64,000 bases of DNA from Caulobacter henricii (GCF_001414055.1 NZ_CP013002.1:2852001-2916000), one strand, 5' to 3'. Counted from the first letter of the stretch, positions 9,723 to 18,446 are shown. The notes: generated by a model not told the origin, from the letters alone. Translations and numbers: made by a program.

Positions 9723-9751
9723 CGCCCCGGATGGCTCAGCCGTCCGGGGCG
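9723..9751 (+). terminator. hairpin terminator after the RcnB-like gene
   Basis: The arms CGCCCCGGA and TCCGGGGCG close a loop about 20 bp after the stop. The nearest T tract (TTTTTT) begins about 17 nt downstream, so its efficiency is uncertain. Confidence 0.55.
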
Positions 9752-9832
9752 TTGACCCTGCCGCGTCTTTTTTGAAGATCATGGGGCCTCTGCTCTTCCC
9801 CTCCCCCACGTCAAGGCGTTAAGCGGGTAGAC

Positions 9833-10843
9833 ATGCCCGAGTTCGCCGAAACCAGCTCCGCCGTCGATCCCCTGATCACCCTGGTCCCCGACAAGTGGGT
9901 GACGCTCCGCGACGCGTTCGGCGTCGACAGCGACATGAAGGTTCCTGCCTTCAGCCATCGCGACAGCCATGTGCCGGACATCGATCCGGCCTATCGATTC
10001 GACCCGCAAACGACCAAGGCCCTCTGTGCCGGTTTTGCCCATGACCGCCGGGTGATGGTCCAGGGCTATCACGGCACCGGCAAGTCGACCCATATCGAGC
10101 AGATCGCCGCGCGCCTGAACTGGCCTCTGGTCCGCGTGAACCTCGACAGCCACATCAGCCGCATCGACCTGGTCGGCAAGGACGCCATCGTCCTGAAGGA
10201 CGGCAAGCAGATCACCGAATTCCGCGAGGGCATCCTGCCCTGGTCGCTGCAGCGCCCGATCGCCCTGGTGTTCGACGAATATGACGCCGGTCGCCCGGAC
10301 GTGATGTTCGTGATCCAGCGCGTGCTCGAGGCCGGCGGCAAGCTGACCCTGCTGGACCAGAACCGCGTCATTCGCGCCAATCCCTATTTCCGACTGTTCT
10401 CGACGACCAACACCATCGGTCTGGGCGACACCACGGGCCTCTATCACGGCACCCAGCAGATCAATCAGGGCCAGATGGACCGCTGGAGCATCGTCACGAC
10501 GCTCAACTATCTGGAACACGACGTCGAGGCCGCCATCGTGCTGGCCAAGAACCCGTCCTTTGACAGCGTCGAGGGCAAGCGCACGATCTCGGCCATGGTC
10601 CGCGTCGCCGACATGACCCGCAACGCCTTCATGAACGGCGACATTTCCACCGTCATGAGCCCGCGGACCGTGATCACCTGGGCCCAGAATGCCGAGATCT
10701 TCGATCGCGACATCGCCCTGTCGTTCCGCCTGACCTTCCTGAACAAGTGCGATGAACTGGAACGCCCGACCGTGGCCGAGTTCTTCCAGCGCGCGTTCGG
10801 GGTGGATCTTCCGGAAAGCGCGGCGCGGGTGAAGGTGGCCTAG
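9833..10843 (+). CDS. cobS: cobaltochelatase subunit CobS (AAA+ ATPase)
   Basis: 336 residues, close to the usual CobS length. The AAA+ core shows Walker [10 protein letters not shown] at about residues 78-86 and Walker [10 protein letters not shown] at about 145-153, followed by the sensor-type text [14 protein letters not shown]. CobS forms a hexameric chaperone-like ring with CobT that drives CobN-dependent cobalt insertion into hydrogenobyrinate diamide in aerobic B12 synthesis. The usual partner cobT does not follow here: the next 3 kb hold repeats, a protease and DUF genes. Either cobT lies elsewhere or the ATPase has another VWA partner. A strong terminator closes the gene. Confidence 0.85.
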   Translation: MPEFAETSSAVDPLITLVPDKWVTLRDAFGVDSDMKVPAFSHRDSHVPDIDPAYRFDPQTTKALCAGFAHDRRVMVQGYHGTGKSTHIEQIAARLNWPLVRVNLDSHISRIDLVGKDAIVLKDGKQITEFREGILPWSLQRPIALVFDEYDAGRPDVMFVIQRVLEAGGKLTLLDQNRVIRANPYFRLFSTTNTIGLGDTTGLYHGTQQINQGQMDRWSIVTTLNYLEHDVEAAIVLAKNPSFDSVEGKRTISAMVRVADMTRNAFMNGDISTVMSPRTVITWAQNAEIFDRDIALSFRLTFLNKCDELERPTVAEFFQRAFGVDLPESAARVKVA

Positions 10844-10870
10844 GGGCCGCCTCTCACCGCGACTTCCAGA

Positions 10871-10898
10871 CGCCCGCCCCGCAAGAGGCGGGCGTTTT
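10871..10898 (+). terminator. intrinsic terminator of cobS
   Basis: A perfect 8-bp stem, CGCCCGCC / GGCGGGCG, is followed at once by TTTT, about 28 bp after the cobS stop. Confidence 0.85.
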
Positions 10899-11027
10899 GC
10901 TTTGACGGTGTGGGTCAGAGCGTCCGACCAGGGTCTGGAGCGGAACTCCGGCCTCATCCCGGCCTTCAACGCTTACCCTGGAAGCGGACCCAGCGAAGGT
11001 CTGACAAGGGTGAGGAGCGGCCCTCGA

Positions 11028-11089
11028 AACCCCTCTCTCATAGAGAGAGGGAGGGGCCCGCCGCGTAGCGGTGGGAGGGTGAGAGGTTA
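11028..11089 (+). repeat. dispersed double-hairpin intergenic repeat, copy A
   Basis: It begins with a CCCTCTCTCATAGAGAGAGG hairpin, continues with GAGGGGCCCG, a short GC hairpin core, and ends GTGGGAGGGTGAGAGGTTA. Three related copies occur in this window (B at 11218, C at 12735, D at 54998). Copies A and B face each other about 130 bp apart in the cobS-M48 gap. The rest of that gap (10899-11498) shows no convincing gene. Confidence 0.85.
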
Positions 11090-11217
11090 CAAACTATCCG
11101 ACTGAAACGCGGCCAAGATGGTGTCCGCCGTTCCGCAGTCTTGGCCGTGGCGAAAGCGTGGGCTGGGGTGTCAGGCCGCTCAACGACAGGAAGCGAGATT
11201 TCTCCGGCCGGCGGTGA

Positions 11218-11280
11218 AACCTCTCACCCTCCCACCGCCTGCGGCGCCGGGCCCCTCCCTCTCTCTATGAGAGAGGGGTT
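11218..11280 (-). repeat. dispersed double-hairpin intergenic repeat, copy B (inverted)
   Basis: The reverse complement of copy A apart from a few changes in the central GC hairpin, which reads GGCGCCGCAGGCGGTG instead of the CGCCGCGTAGCGGTG-type core. A and B could pair over about 60 bp to form a large cruciform or RNA stem. Confidence 0.85.
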
Positions 11281-11498
11281 CCGTGCTTCCGCTTTCCACC
11301 CTGAGCGGACCGTCAAAGCGCCTGCTTGGGGTTGGCGCGTCGAAGTCCGCTTATGGCGCTACACGGCAATATGGGTCCTGACGCCGCGGATGGCACCAGT
11401 GATGGCACCAGTCAGCGACAGCGCGCTGGGCCAAGCCATCCCGATCCCGCAGAAGATCAGGGCCGCCCTGGACGCCGACCCAGGTGAGACTTTAGCGA

Positions 11499-12275
11499 CT
11501 AGCCGTTCGCGACCGCGGCCTTGAGCTCTTCGATACGACGTCCATCGGCCGGATGGGTCGAGAGAACTTCAGGGGGCCGATCCTGGCTGCGCGCCGCCCG
11601 CGCCATACGCTCCCAGAAGGTCACCGCGGCAGCGGGGTCCATGCCGGCCTTGCGCATCAGGTCGACACCGACGCGGTCGGCCTCAAGTTCGTGATGTCGG
11701 GCGTAGGGCAGGATCACGCCGAACTGGGTACCCAGGCCCAGCGCCACGCCCACCTCGTCGGCGAACTCGGCGTTTTCGCCGCTCGATACAACCATCTGGG
11801 CGAGGGTGACCCCGGCCTGAGCCGCCAACTGATGGCTGAACCGCTCCGCCGGATGGCGCGCCAGGATATGCCCGATCTCATGGCCCAGAACGGAGCCGAC
11901 CTCATCATCGCTGCGCGCCAGGTCCAGCAGCCCCCTGAAGAAGCCCACCCGTCCATTGGGCAGCACGAAGGCATTGAGCTCCGGCGACTCCAGCACCGTG
12001 AAGGACCATGTCAGGTCGGGCCGGTTTGCCGCCAGCGCCAGCGGCCGACCGATCCGGGCCAACCGCGCCTGAACCTCGGGGTCGCGGACGGCCGGCGTCT
12101 GCGCGACGATCTGGGCCCAGGACGCATCGGCCATCTCCGCAAGTTGGCTGTCAGACACCACCACCAGCTGTCGCCGGCCCGTGGCGGCGTTCTCGCTGCA
12201 CCCCGCCAGGCTGACCGCCGTCAGGCCCGCCAGAAGACCGCGTCGGGACAGCCGCGCATTACAGACGCCGCACAT
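11499..12275 (-). CDS. M48-family zinc metalloprotease, predicted lipoprotein
   Basis: 258 residues. The N-terminus SRRGLLAGLTAVSLAGC ends in a lipobox with Cys26 and carries a twin-arginine-like SRRGLL, suggesting export and lipid anchoring. The catalytic zinc motif is HEIGH at residues 132-136, with the third ligand in HELEADRVG at about 197-200. This is the BepA/LoiP-type periplasmic M48 group, which degrades or assists misassembled outer-membrane proteins. A C-terminal STHPADGRRIEEL segment is also typical of the family. It is read toward cobS and separated from it by repeats A and B. Confidence 0.88.
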   Translation of the reverse strand: MCGVCNARLSRRGLLAGLTAVSLAGCSENAATGRRQLVVVSDSQLAEMADASWAQIVAQTPAVRDPEVQARLARIGRPLALAANRPDLTWSFTVLESPELNAFVLPNGRVGFFRGLLDLARSDDEVGSVLGHEIGHILARHPAERFSHQLAAQAGVTLAQMVVSSGENAEFADEVGVALGLGTQFGVILPYARHHELEADRVGVDLMRKAGMDPAAAVTFWERMARAARSQDRPPEVLSTHPADGRRIEELKAAVANG

Positions 12276-12734
12276 CGGCCGGCCCCAGAGGATGAATTTC
12301 GAGAGGTCCGGGTGCGTGGCAGAGCGCCGATGCGCTGAGGTTCTCGGCCTTCTTCATGCCCACCCGAAAGCTGTCAAAGCGAAAGGCCGCCCCGCACCTG
12401 GAGGGTGGCAGGTTCGGTGCTGTCAGGCAAACGGCAAGGTGTCTGCAGGAGTGCTGACGTCTCTGGACGCCCCCTGCGCTGCATGCGTGACGTTGGGTTG
12501 ACCTTGAGATCTGCCGGGGTGGGGCCATCTGTCCGGCTGTAGCCTTGTCATGCCTGGAGACAATGTTCCGGCGCAATGCATTTGGTCCGCTTCTCACCCT
12601 TTTCAGACGTCAGGAGCGTCCGCTTTTCGGTATCTCGTGGCGTGGAAGAAATGACTGGTCGCATGGCGCTAGCCGTCCAGTCGGTTGGCGTCCTCAGGAG
12701 AAGAGGCTGGCCGTGCTTCGTTCGGACAGGGTGA

Positions 12735-12806
12735 AACCTCTCACCCTTCCATCCCGGCCCGGCCTTCGCCGGGACGGGCCCCTCCCTCTCTCAAAGAGAG
12801 AGGGAC
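12735..12806 (-). repeat. dispersed double-hairpin intergenic repeat, copy C
   Basis: Same orientation as copy B. It contains AACCTCTCACCCTTCC, a GC hairpin around GGCCTTCGCC, then GGGCCCCTCCCTCTCTC and the AAAGAGAGAGGG closing arm. It lies in the 12276-12900 gap, which otherwise shows no supported gene. Confidence 0.85.
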
Positions 12807-12900
12807 CATGAAGGTCCGCCATGGGTCGGAAGAAGACCAAGGCCCGCGCCCCGAAACCTGACATCGCGAACGCCCGAGAGGGGTGTCCGTTGGGCGCTCC

Positions 12901-13251
12901 CTACAGCTTCACGCCAAACCTCGGTCCCACCGCCATCATCGCCGCGTAGAGGCTGATCGTCAGCAGACAACCCGCCGCCAGGGCCGGCCAGAAGCCGAGG
13001 CCGCGGCGTAGCAGGGCCGGGATGACCAGGAACATCGGCAGGGACGGCAGGACGTACCAGAAGGTGGCCTCGACGTGGCTGGCCATGCGGACGACGTCGC
13101 GGGTGTCGCGCCACAGCCAGATCATGCCGAGGATCGAGATCAGCGGCAGGGACGCCACCAGGGCCCCGAAGCCCGGCGACTTGCGGGCAATCTCCGAAAT
13201 GGCGGCGATGATCACGCCCGACAGGGCGGCCTTGAGGATGAGGTACAACAT
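12901..13251 (-). CDS. DUF3147 family membrane protein
   Basis: 116 residues beginning MLYLILKAALSG. The sequence matches the small DUF3147 membrane family throughout: SEIARKSPGFGALVASLPL, IWLWRDT, EATFWYVLPSLPMFLVIPAL and a final PRFGVKL. There are four predicted hydrophobic helices and no catalytic motif. The frame is open further upstream but that extension overlaps the divergent gene and is not needed. Function unknown. Confidence 0.85.
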   Translation of the reverse strand: MLYLILKAALSGVIIAAISEIARKSPGFGALVASLPLISILGMIWLWRDTRDVVRMASHVEATFWYVLPSLPMFLVIPALLRRGLGFWPALAAGCLLTISLYAAMMAVGPRFGVKL

Positions 13252-13353
13252 CCCGCTGTTGTCCGCGCTCCAGTCCCCCGCGACAAGTCGTGGCGGCCGG
13301 AACCTTGGCGACTGGCGGCTCGTTGAACCTCCTGCAGCCTCAGGAGCCCGACC

Positions 13354-13599
13354 TTGACCGACATCACCTACACTATCGTGGAGCACGACGGCGGCTGGGC
13401 CTACAAGCTGGGCGAGGTGTTTTCGGAGACCTATCCCAGCCACGCCGCCGCCCTGTCCGCCGCGCAACGCGCCGCCGCCGAGCAGGAGGTCTCCGGCGAG
13501 ACCACCGGCATCACCTATGAAGACACCCAGGGCCAGTGGCACGAAGAGGTCGCGGCGGGCGACGACCGGCCCACCACCCACGTCGTCGACAGACCCTAA
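13354..13599 (+). CDS. DUF2188-like small protein
   Basis: 81 residues starting at TTG, with AGGAG at 13342-13346 giving a 7-nt spacing that decides the start. The text ITYTIVEHDGGWAYKLGE, then SHAAALSAAQRAAAEQ, resembles the DUF2188 fold of one beta-hairpin and a helix. It is divergent from the DUF3147 gene and 73 bp upstream of the bactofilin gene. Role unknown. Confidence 0.7.
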   Translation: MTDITYTIVEHDGGWAYKLGEVFSETYPSHAAALSAAQRAAAEQEVSGETTGITYEDTQGQWHEEVAAGDDRPTTHVVDRP

Positions 13600-13672
13600 A
13601 GGCGTGCGGCGACTGGCCCCCGTCTTGCTCCCGAACTGTCCGACGAGCCATTTCGAGACAGGGTCCACGCCG

Positions 13673-14170
13673 ATGTTCGCCAAGAAGAAAGAAACCCCCG
13701 CTCCCGTCGCCCTGGCGACCATGGAACCGCCGCGCGCGCCGGTGGCGACGACCCAGGCGGCTGCTCCCGTGGCCCGGCCGAAGCCGGCCTCGATGATCGC
13801 CCAAGGCGTCACCATCAAGGGCGACGTGATCGGCGACGGCGAACTGCATCTGGACTGCGTCGTCCAGGGCGACATCCGGGTCGGCAAGCTGATCCTGGGC
13901 CCCAACAGCCGGGTCGAGGGCAGCGTCACCGCCCAGGTCATCGAGGTTCACGGCACCGTCCAGGGCAGCGTCACCGCCCAGGCCGTGCGTCTTTATGGAA
14001 CGTCCCATGTCGAAGGCGACATCACCCATGAGCAGCTGGCCATGGAAACCGGCGCCGAGTTCCAGGGCCGCAGCCTGAAGTTCCAGCGTCCGGCCCCCGT
14101 CGCCGCCGTCGCCCCGAGCCACGTACCGCCCATGCCGCAAGGCGCGCCAGCCTACGCCAGCCAAGCCTGA
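13673..14170 (+). CDS. bactofilin family cytoskeletal protein
   Basis: 165 residues. After a proline/alanine-rich tail, residues about 43-130 form the bactofilin (DUF583) beta-helix, seen as ASMIAQGVTIKGDVIGDGEL, GDIRVGKLILGP, GSVTAQVIEVHGTVQGSVTA and GDITHEQLAMETGA. Bactofilins polymerise without nucleotide into membrane-associated scaffolds; in Caulobacter they act at the stalk base. AGGG lies about 10 nt before the ATG, and the frame open upstream to 13517 overlaps the previous gene and is rejected. The prophage is inserted 125 bp downstream and does not disrupt the gene. Confidence 0.92.
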   Translation: MFAKKKETPAPVALATMEPPRAPVATTQAAAPVARPKPASMIAQGVTIKGDVIGDGELHLDCVVQGDIRVGKLILGPNSRVEGSVTAQVIEVHGTVQGSVTAQAVRLYGTSHVEGDITHEQLAMETGAEFQGRSLKFQRPAPVAAVAPSHVPPMPQGAPAYASQA

Positions 14171-14183
14171 TCCTTTCGACGGC

Positions 14184-14207
14184 AAGGACCCCGCCATCGG
14201 GGTCCTT
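14184..14207 (+). terminator. hairpin after the bactofilin gene
   Basis: AAGGACCCCG and CGGGGTCCTT form a perfect 10-bp stem 13 bp after the stop. No T tract follows. Confidence 0.6.
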
Positions 14208-14290
14208 CCACCGGCTGTTTGGGGCAGCGGCGAAAGAACCCCGCGGCTCTCCCGCCGGTGGTGGGGGGACGGGACGGCGGAAGCGCCCTG

Positions 14291-14295
14291 ACCGG
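14291..14295. repeat. target-site duplication ACCGG, left copy
   Basis: ACCGG directly precedes the TG of the prophage end at 14296 and is repeated after the opposite end at 52111-52115. Mu-type transposition generates 5-bp duplications. Confidence 0.9.
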
Positions 14296-14344
14296 TGTAG
14301 CGCGACATTTGGTTTCGCAGCGCGGGACACTTGGTTTCGCAGTG
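14296..14344. repeat. right-end transposase sites (two tandem copies)
   Basis: Two 24-bp-spaced copies read GCGACATTTGGTTTCGCAG and GGGACACTTGGTTTCGCAG. The first begins 6 bp inside the terminus. They match the sites at the opposite end, as expected for MuA-like R1/R2 binding sites. Confidence 0.8.
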
Positions 14345-14368
14345 GAGTCGTAATTAGCCCAAGCGAGA

Positions 14369-15070
14369 TCACGAACGGCCGTGTTCAACGGCCAAGTCAA
14401 TTTCGGGATGATCAGCCGCATCCCCCGGCGCGAAGATCATCCACGCGCCTCCTACCTTCAACGGCTTCATCTGTCCGCACATTTCGAGCGCTGTTTCCAA
14501 GCCCCCAATCACTTCATCGAAGGCCATGCGGTTGTCGATGGGCCGGACGTTAGATTGCCTTGCCAGAGAAGATACGAACTCTGTGAGCACTACCAGGTTA
14601 CCGCGACACCTAGCGATAATCGTCACCGCCCCACATAGCTGCATGCTGGCCGGCACCAAGTCGGTCATGGCCGTCGCCCGCTCAACTGCATCGCGAATTA
14701 AAGCCTCTGAGCCGCTGTCCCACTGGCCACGACTGATCATCTTGCGCGTACTCGACCATGCGGAGTGGGTGGAGCCGGTCATCATTGTGAGGGCGTTTAT
14801 AGCGCGTTGGACTGCGTCACGTTCACCGAGATCCCGCACGTGCAGCGGAACCCAGAGGGAGAATGCGCAAGAAGCCAAGATTGCGACAACGGAGAAAACG
14901 GCCTGCACCCAAGCAGCTAGGCCTGAGTGATCCTCAATCCATTCCAGAGTCGGTGACGCGCGGAAGGCTGCTGCAGCCAGCGCCCAAAGCATCACTACAA
15001 ACAACGCGCCAAGGGCTCCAGCGACGGCACTAGGCCAATTGTCCTCAGCGAAGGCCACAAGTCGCTTCAT
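14369..15070 (-). CDS. phage-encoded two-helix membrane protein of unknown function (right-end cargo)
   Basis: 233 residues, not recognised. Two hydrophobic segments lie near the N-terminus, SAVAGALGALFVVMLWALAA and AAWVQAVFSVVAILASCAFS. A cytosolic region of about 150 residues follows and ends near AWMIFAPGD. The start is ATG 15070; a TTG at 15076 is possible. It is the last gene before the phage right end, a usual place for lysogenic conversion or superinfection-exclusion genes, and it lies behind a methylase gene beyond the late terminator. A two-TM plus soluble-domain layout fits a membrane-acting exclusion factor, but that is speculation from position. Confidence 0.65.
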   Translation of the reverse strand: MKRLVAFAEDNWPSAVAGALGALFVVMLWALAAAAFRASPTLEWIEDHSGLAAWVQAVFSVVAILASCAFSLWVPLHVRDLGERDAVQRAINALTMMTGSTHSAWSSTRKMISRGQWDSGSEALIRDAVERATAMTDLVPASMQLCGAVTIIARCRGNLVVLTEFVSSLARQSNVRPIDNRMAFDEVIGGLETALEMCGQMKPLKVGGAWMIFAPGDAADHPEIDLAVEHGRS

Positions 15071-15160
15071 GCTCAACAGTCTGCCCGATTCTTAGCGCGG
15101 CCGCATCGGCGAGCCTTATGGCAAACGGGCAAGGTCCGGCGCGTCGGCCGGACCCTAAAC

Positions 15161-15964
15161 CTAGTTGCTAATGATAACCTCTCGGGCCGGAGCAGAGCCC
15201 GACCCTGCGATGCCGTAGTGGGTGCCGACCGCTTCAAACTGGAAGCCGGCGAACGTCTCTCGCACCCCGGGAACGTCATTCAAAGACATTACGAAGCGCC
15301 CTTTAAGGCCCTTCAAAGCCTCGTTCAGAGCCGCGAAATTCTCCCGCCCGAACATGCCGGCACCATAGTCGTTCTCGCAGTCCCAGTAAGGCGGGTCGAG
15401 GTAGAAGAGGGTCTCGGCGCTGTCGCGGCGGGCGATGAACTCCGACCAGGTCTGGCACTCAATCTCGACGCCTGCGAGCCGGGCATGGATATCCTCCAGG
15501 TCCCCGGCCAGACGCGTGACGTCGAACCGGGCTGGACGGTGCAAGGAGACGCCGAAGTTGCGGCTGGTGATCTTCCCGCCGAAGGCCTGGCGCTGCAGGA
15601 ACAGGAACCGCGCGGCTCGCTGCATGTCGGTCATCTTGGCCGGATCCAGCGTCTTGAGACGGTCGAACTCGGCCCGCGAACTGACCTGAAACCGGATCAG
15701 CTCGATGAAGGCCAGGTAGTGGTCCTGGAGCACCCGGAAGAACGTCCAGATGTCGCGGCTGTAGTCGTTGATCACCTCGGCCTGGGGACGCTGCCGGCGC
15801 CGGAAAAACACCCCGCCCATGCCCACGAACGGCTCGGCATAGGTGCGGTGGGGAATGGTCTCGATGACAGCGACCAGGCGCTTGGCCAGGTTACGCTTAC
15901 CGCCGAGATAGGGCGCTGCCGGCTTGATAGGCGCGACAGCTTGAAAAGAGAGACTAGACTCCAT
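15161..15964 (-). CDS. DNA adenine methylase (D12 class, Dam-type)
   Basis: 267 residues, the usual Dam length. Motif I is PYLGGKR at residues 18-24 with a following EPFVGMGG AdoMet-binding loop at about 44-51, and the catalytic DPPY is at residues 190-193. Class D12 enzymes methylate adenine N6, often in GATC. Here it probably protects phage DNA from restriction or modulates transposition, a job done by Mom in phage Mu. It is beyond the late-operon terminator, so it probably has its own promoter. The recognition sequence cannot be read from the protein. Confidence 0.9.
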   Translation of the reverse strand: MESSLSFQAVAPIKPAAPYLGGKRNLAKRLVAVIETIPHRTYAEPFVGMGGVFFRRRQRPQAEVINDYSRDIWTFFRVLQDHYLAFIELIRFQVSSRAEFDRLKTLDPAKMTDMQRAARFLFLQRQAFGGKITSRNFGVSLHRPARFDVTRLAGDLEDIHARLAGVEIECQTWSEFIARRDSAETLFYLDPPYWDCENDYGAGMFGRENFAALNEALKGLKGRFVMSLNDVPGVRETFAGFQFEAVGTHYGIAGSGSAPAREVIISN

Positions 15965-15977
15965 GGCATTGGTTACT

Positions 15978-16012
15978 CAAAAGAGCCCCGCCGGTTGCGC
16001 CGGTGGCGGGGC
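15978..16012 (-). terminator. intrinsic terminator of the phage tail operon
   Basis: On the - strand GCCCCGCC ... GGCGGGGC forms a stem followed by TCTTTTGAG, about 110 bp after the last tail gene. It separates the late operon from the methylase and membrane-protein cargo. The 111-bp stretch 16013-16123 holds further GC-rich short repeats and no gene. Confidence 0.75.
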
Positions 16013-16123
16013 GAAAGGGGGAGTGCACCCCCCGGACGTGAGGGGTCCCCAGCCCCTCGGCTTGAAGCGTTACAGCGCCTCAACCCCCGCCGACTTCAGC
16101 GGAAAAACATCAACCGCCCTAAA

Positions 16124-16561
16124 TCAATTCGAGCCCATCGGGCCGATCTGAGACGCCTCGATGAACCACTGGTCCATTTCAGCGTTGGTCTTGCCCAGGA
16201 TCAGCTGCGCGGCATTCACGAACGGGTGGTCGCGGCGGACTTCACGGGCCGTAGTCCACTCGATTGCCACCTCAACGTCGCCCGATGAGGTGATCATAGA
16301 CTCGACCGTGTCTAGGACGCCTTCGCGATAAAGCTTGAGCTTGGCCTGCCGCAGATCGACGGCCGAGGGAACCGGGACCGGCGGCGGGGGATCGTCGAAA
16401 TAGATGAACCCGATACCGACCCATTCGACCGGGACCGGGTCAATGTCTCGAGAGAGATCGGCGAGCGTGTCATCGGCCAGGCCGAACAACGCATCGGGCA
16501 GAGGCCCGGGCTCGCCGATTGGTTCATTCGTGGCGAGGTTGATCTTCTGATAGCGGGGCAT
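16124..16561 (-). CDS. phage tail-end protein, probably tail fibre assembly or host-range accessory
   Basis: 145 residues. The N-terminus MPRYQKINLATNEPIGEPG and a central proline-rich stretch PPPPVPVP are unremarkable; the C-terminal half, with VNAAQLILGKTNAEMDQWF, is helical. Its start overlaps the stop of the preceding gene (ATGA), showing translational coupling. The position at the end of the tail module suggests an accessory tail protein; no family was recognised. Confidence 0.6.
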   Translation of the reverse strand: MPRYQKINLATNEPIGEPGPLPDALFGLADDTLADLSRDIDPVPVEWVGIGFIYFDDPPPPVPVPSAVDLRQAKLKLYREGVLDTVESMITSSGDVEVAIEWTTAREVRRDHPFVNAAQLILGKTNAEMDQWFIEASQIGPMGSN

Positions 16562-17397
16562 CAAGGCCTCCTGCGTGCAAAGGGGTGATCGGGCGGCAAC
16601 TTGCTCGCAAGGCCGTTTTTCCAGGCCATGTAGCCTTCCAAACGCAGCTTGTCGGCCGGGGTAACATTGATGCCCGACACGACATCTGACACGCGGCCCG
16701 CTAGCCATCCGACGTTGCTGTAGCCCGTGCCGACATAGATGTTTGAAGCGGCGGTCAGGTCATCGGTCCGCACTGAGGCCAATGTACCGGCCAACGACCT
16801 GCCATTAACCCGCATGCTGGTCACCAGACCCCGGCCGACGCTACACGAAATCACCACTGGCACATTGCTCGGCAGCGGGCCTTCGGAGCTCTGGAAGACC
16901 TTGGTTCCAGCCGATCCCAGGGCGACTGCAGGTAGGATGGATGCGCCTGATGTGAAGCCGAGATTCACACCATGGGCGACAAATAGACCCGAGACGTTGG
17001 TGGCGTCCGAACCGTAAGCATAGGCGCAGCCGCAGAGGTGAACTTCAGCTTCCGCCAGCTTGGCTCCAGGAATTCCCGATGAAGTCGTGGCGAAATAGGC
17101 GTTGGTGTTGTCGTCGACGACGATAGGGGTGTTACCGGCGAACAGATGCGAGTTTAACGGCAGCGAACCGGGACTATTGGCGGCAGGTAGGCCGCTGAAA
17201 CCGCGAGCGAAAAATCCCCCATCGGGGCGCCAGCGATCAACCTGCCCCCCTGAGATTGATGTCCCTCTGTTGCCGTTGAACCAAAGAGAAACATCCGGGC
17301 TATCCGAAGGAAGCCAGGGCCTCGTCGACATCTTTTGTGAGCGCAGCCCAGCTGGCGCTGCCAAGAGGGTCTGACCACGAAGGCTGACAACGCGCAC
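16561..17397 (-). CDS. LamG-like phage tail protein
   Basis: About 278 residues from a GTG at 17397, just past the stop of the upstream gene; an ATG at 17331 (MSTRPWLPSD) is the alternative. The text SPDVSLWFNGNRG ... ISGGQVDRW, then FVAHGVN, GLVTSMRVNG and the closing EGYMAWKNGL with LPPDHPF is typical of concanavalin/LamG-like jelly-roll domains found in phage tail and adhesion proteins. The last motif matches the usual end of such domains. It probably contributes to host-surface recognition. GAAGGGTG upstream is a plausible ribosome site for the GTG. Confidence 0.65.
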   Translation of the reverse strand: MRVVSLRGQTLLAAPAGLRSQKMSTRPWLPSDSPDVSLWFNGNRGTSISGGQVDRWRPDGGFFARGFSGLPAANSPGSLPLNSHLFAGNTPIVVDDNTNAYFATTSSGIPGAKLAEAEVHLCGCAYAYGSDATNVSGLFVAHGVNLGFTSGASILPAVALGSAGTKVFQSSEGPLPSNVPVVISCSVGRGLVTSMRVNGRSLAGTLASVRTDDLTAASNIYVGTGYSNVGWLAGRVSDVVSGINVTPADKLRLEGYMAWKNGLASKLPPDHPFARRRP

Positions 17398-17399
17398 GA

Positions 17400-17813
17400 C
17401 TAGAACGCACACCCTTCGGCGACGTGCACTATGCCGGCCGCCAGCGTGACCCCTTGGGCCACATAGAGGATTTCGTTCGGCCCCAGGGTCAGCGGATTGC
17501 TCTCGCTGTAGGGCCAATCAGCAGTCGGGTTTCGCGCATTCTGCACCTGGGTGAATGCAGCATAAGTCAGCGAGCCGAAAAAGCGCTTGGTCGTGCCGCC
17601 GTCACTGGACCGGAAAAGCTGCAGTTCAGTGGCCGTGAGAGTGGCGCGCGCAAGACTGGTGAGCTTGGTTATCCGATCGCCGTTAACCCCGGCAGTCCAG
17701 AGCACGGCGGTGTTGGTGGGAGCGTCGGTATAAGTCGTGTTCGCCGTAACGGTGACGGCGTTACTCGACTTGATCGTCTGAGGGGTGATGATGCTGTTGG
17801 CTGTACCGGGCAT
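17400..17813 (-). CDS. phage tail-associated protein of unknown function
   Basis: 137 residues, rich in Thr, Ala and Val, beginning MPGTANSIITPQTI. The alternation of short hydrophobic strands (AVTVTANTTYTDAPTN, NEILYVAQGVTLAAG) suggests an all-beta fold like a tail decoration or fibre-tip domain. It lies between two other tail proteins with 2 and 12 bp gaps. Not recognised. Confidence 0.6.
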   Translation of the reverse strand: MPGTANSIITPQTIKSSNAVTVTANTTYTDAPTNTAVLWTAGVNGDRITKLTSLARATLTATELQLFRSSDGGTTKRFFGSLTYAAFTQVQNARNPTADWPYSESNPLTLGPNEILYVAQGVTLAAGIVHVAEGCAF

Positions 17814-17825
17814 GGGAGTTGATCC

Positions 17826-18446
17826 TTAGAGAGCAGTGGCGAAGGCGATCGCGCGAGCGTCGGCGGCTGCCTGATACGCTGCGATGTCGGTTAAGTCGGT
17901 GGTCGCGATGGCGAGGGCGGCTTTGACTGCTGCTGCGGTTAGCGCGCCCTGCAGGCCGGCCAGCGACAGCACCCCAGCATTTACGGTCAAGGACACATCC
18001 CAAGCGTTGAAGGTGCCGGCTCCTTCCTTGGCAATGACAGTGCCAGAGCCGACCCCGGTGGCTGAGACGAAGGCGTCCAACCTGATCACCATTGAATTGG
18101 CAGGCGAGGCGCTAGAGCCGAACAGCAGCTTCTGAGGCTTGCCGAAAGCCTTGTTGGCCTGCGCCAGGGTGAAGTTCACAGTCGCGCCGAGGGCGGGGAT
18201 GGTGATGTTGGTGGCGCATGTGGCCAGCGTAGAGGGACTGTTCAGCACCGTCAGAAGCGCGGCGGCGACAGCATCAGCGTCATCGGAAACCGACTGACTA
18301 TAGGTAGCGGCCACCTCGGCGATATCTGCCAAGGCGGCTGGAAAATTGGTCTCGTGACCGTCATCGCCGAAGCCGCCGGGATTGGCCAGCGAGACTGGAT
18401 CGGAGTTGTAGTAGCCGGTGGACAGGCGCTCCAGAGCTGTGGTCAC
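17826..18446 (-). CDS. phage tail protein of unknown function
   Basis: 206 residues. It has an N-terminal segment with STGYYNSDPVSLANPGGF, a helical Ala-rich stretch, then beta-rich text with NITIPALGATVNFTLAQANK. The final 30 residues are alanine-rich helix. It overlaps the upstream gene by 4 bp (ATGA). By position it belongs to the distal tail or fibre module. Not recognised. Confidence 0.6.
   Translation of the reverse strand: MTTALERLSTGYYNSDPVSLANPGGFGDDGHETNFPAALADIAEVAATYSQSVSDDADAVAAALLTVLNSPSTLATCATNITIPALGATVNFTLAQANKAFGKPQKLLFGSSASPANSMVIRLDAFVSATGVGSGTVIAKEGAGTFNAWDVSLTVNAGVLSLAGLQGALTAAAVKAALAIATTDLTDIAAYQAAADARAIAFATAL

Noticed and set aside
12545..12811. 88-aa frame in the M48-DUF3147 gap
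   Set aside because: It ends in repeat C, has no ribosome site and no similarity to a known pattern.
12901..13941. 346-aa reading of the DUF3147 gene
   Set aside because: Only the last 116 residues match the family; the upstream part overlaps two genes on the other strand.
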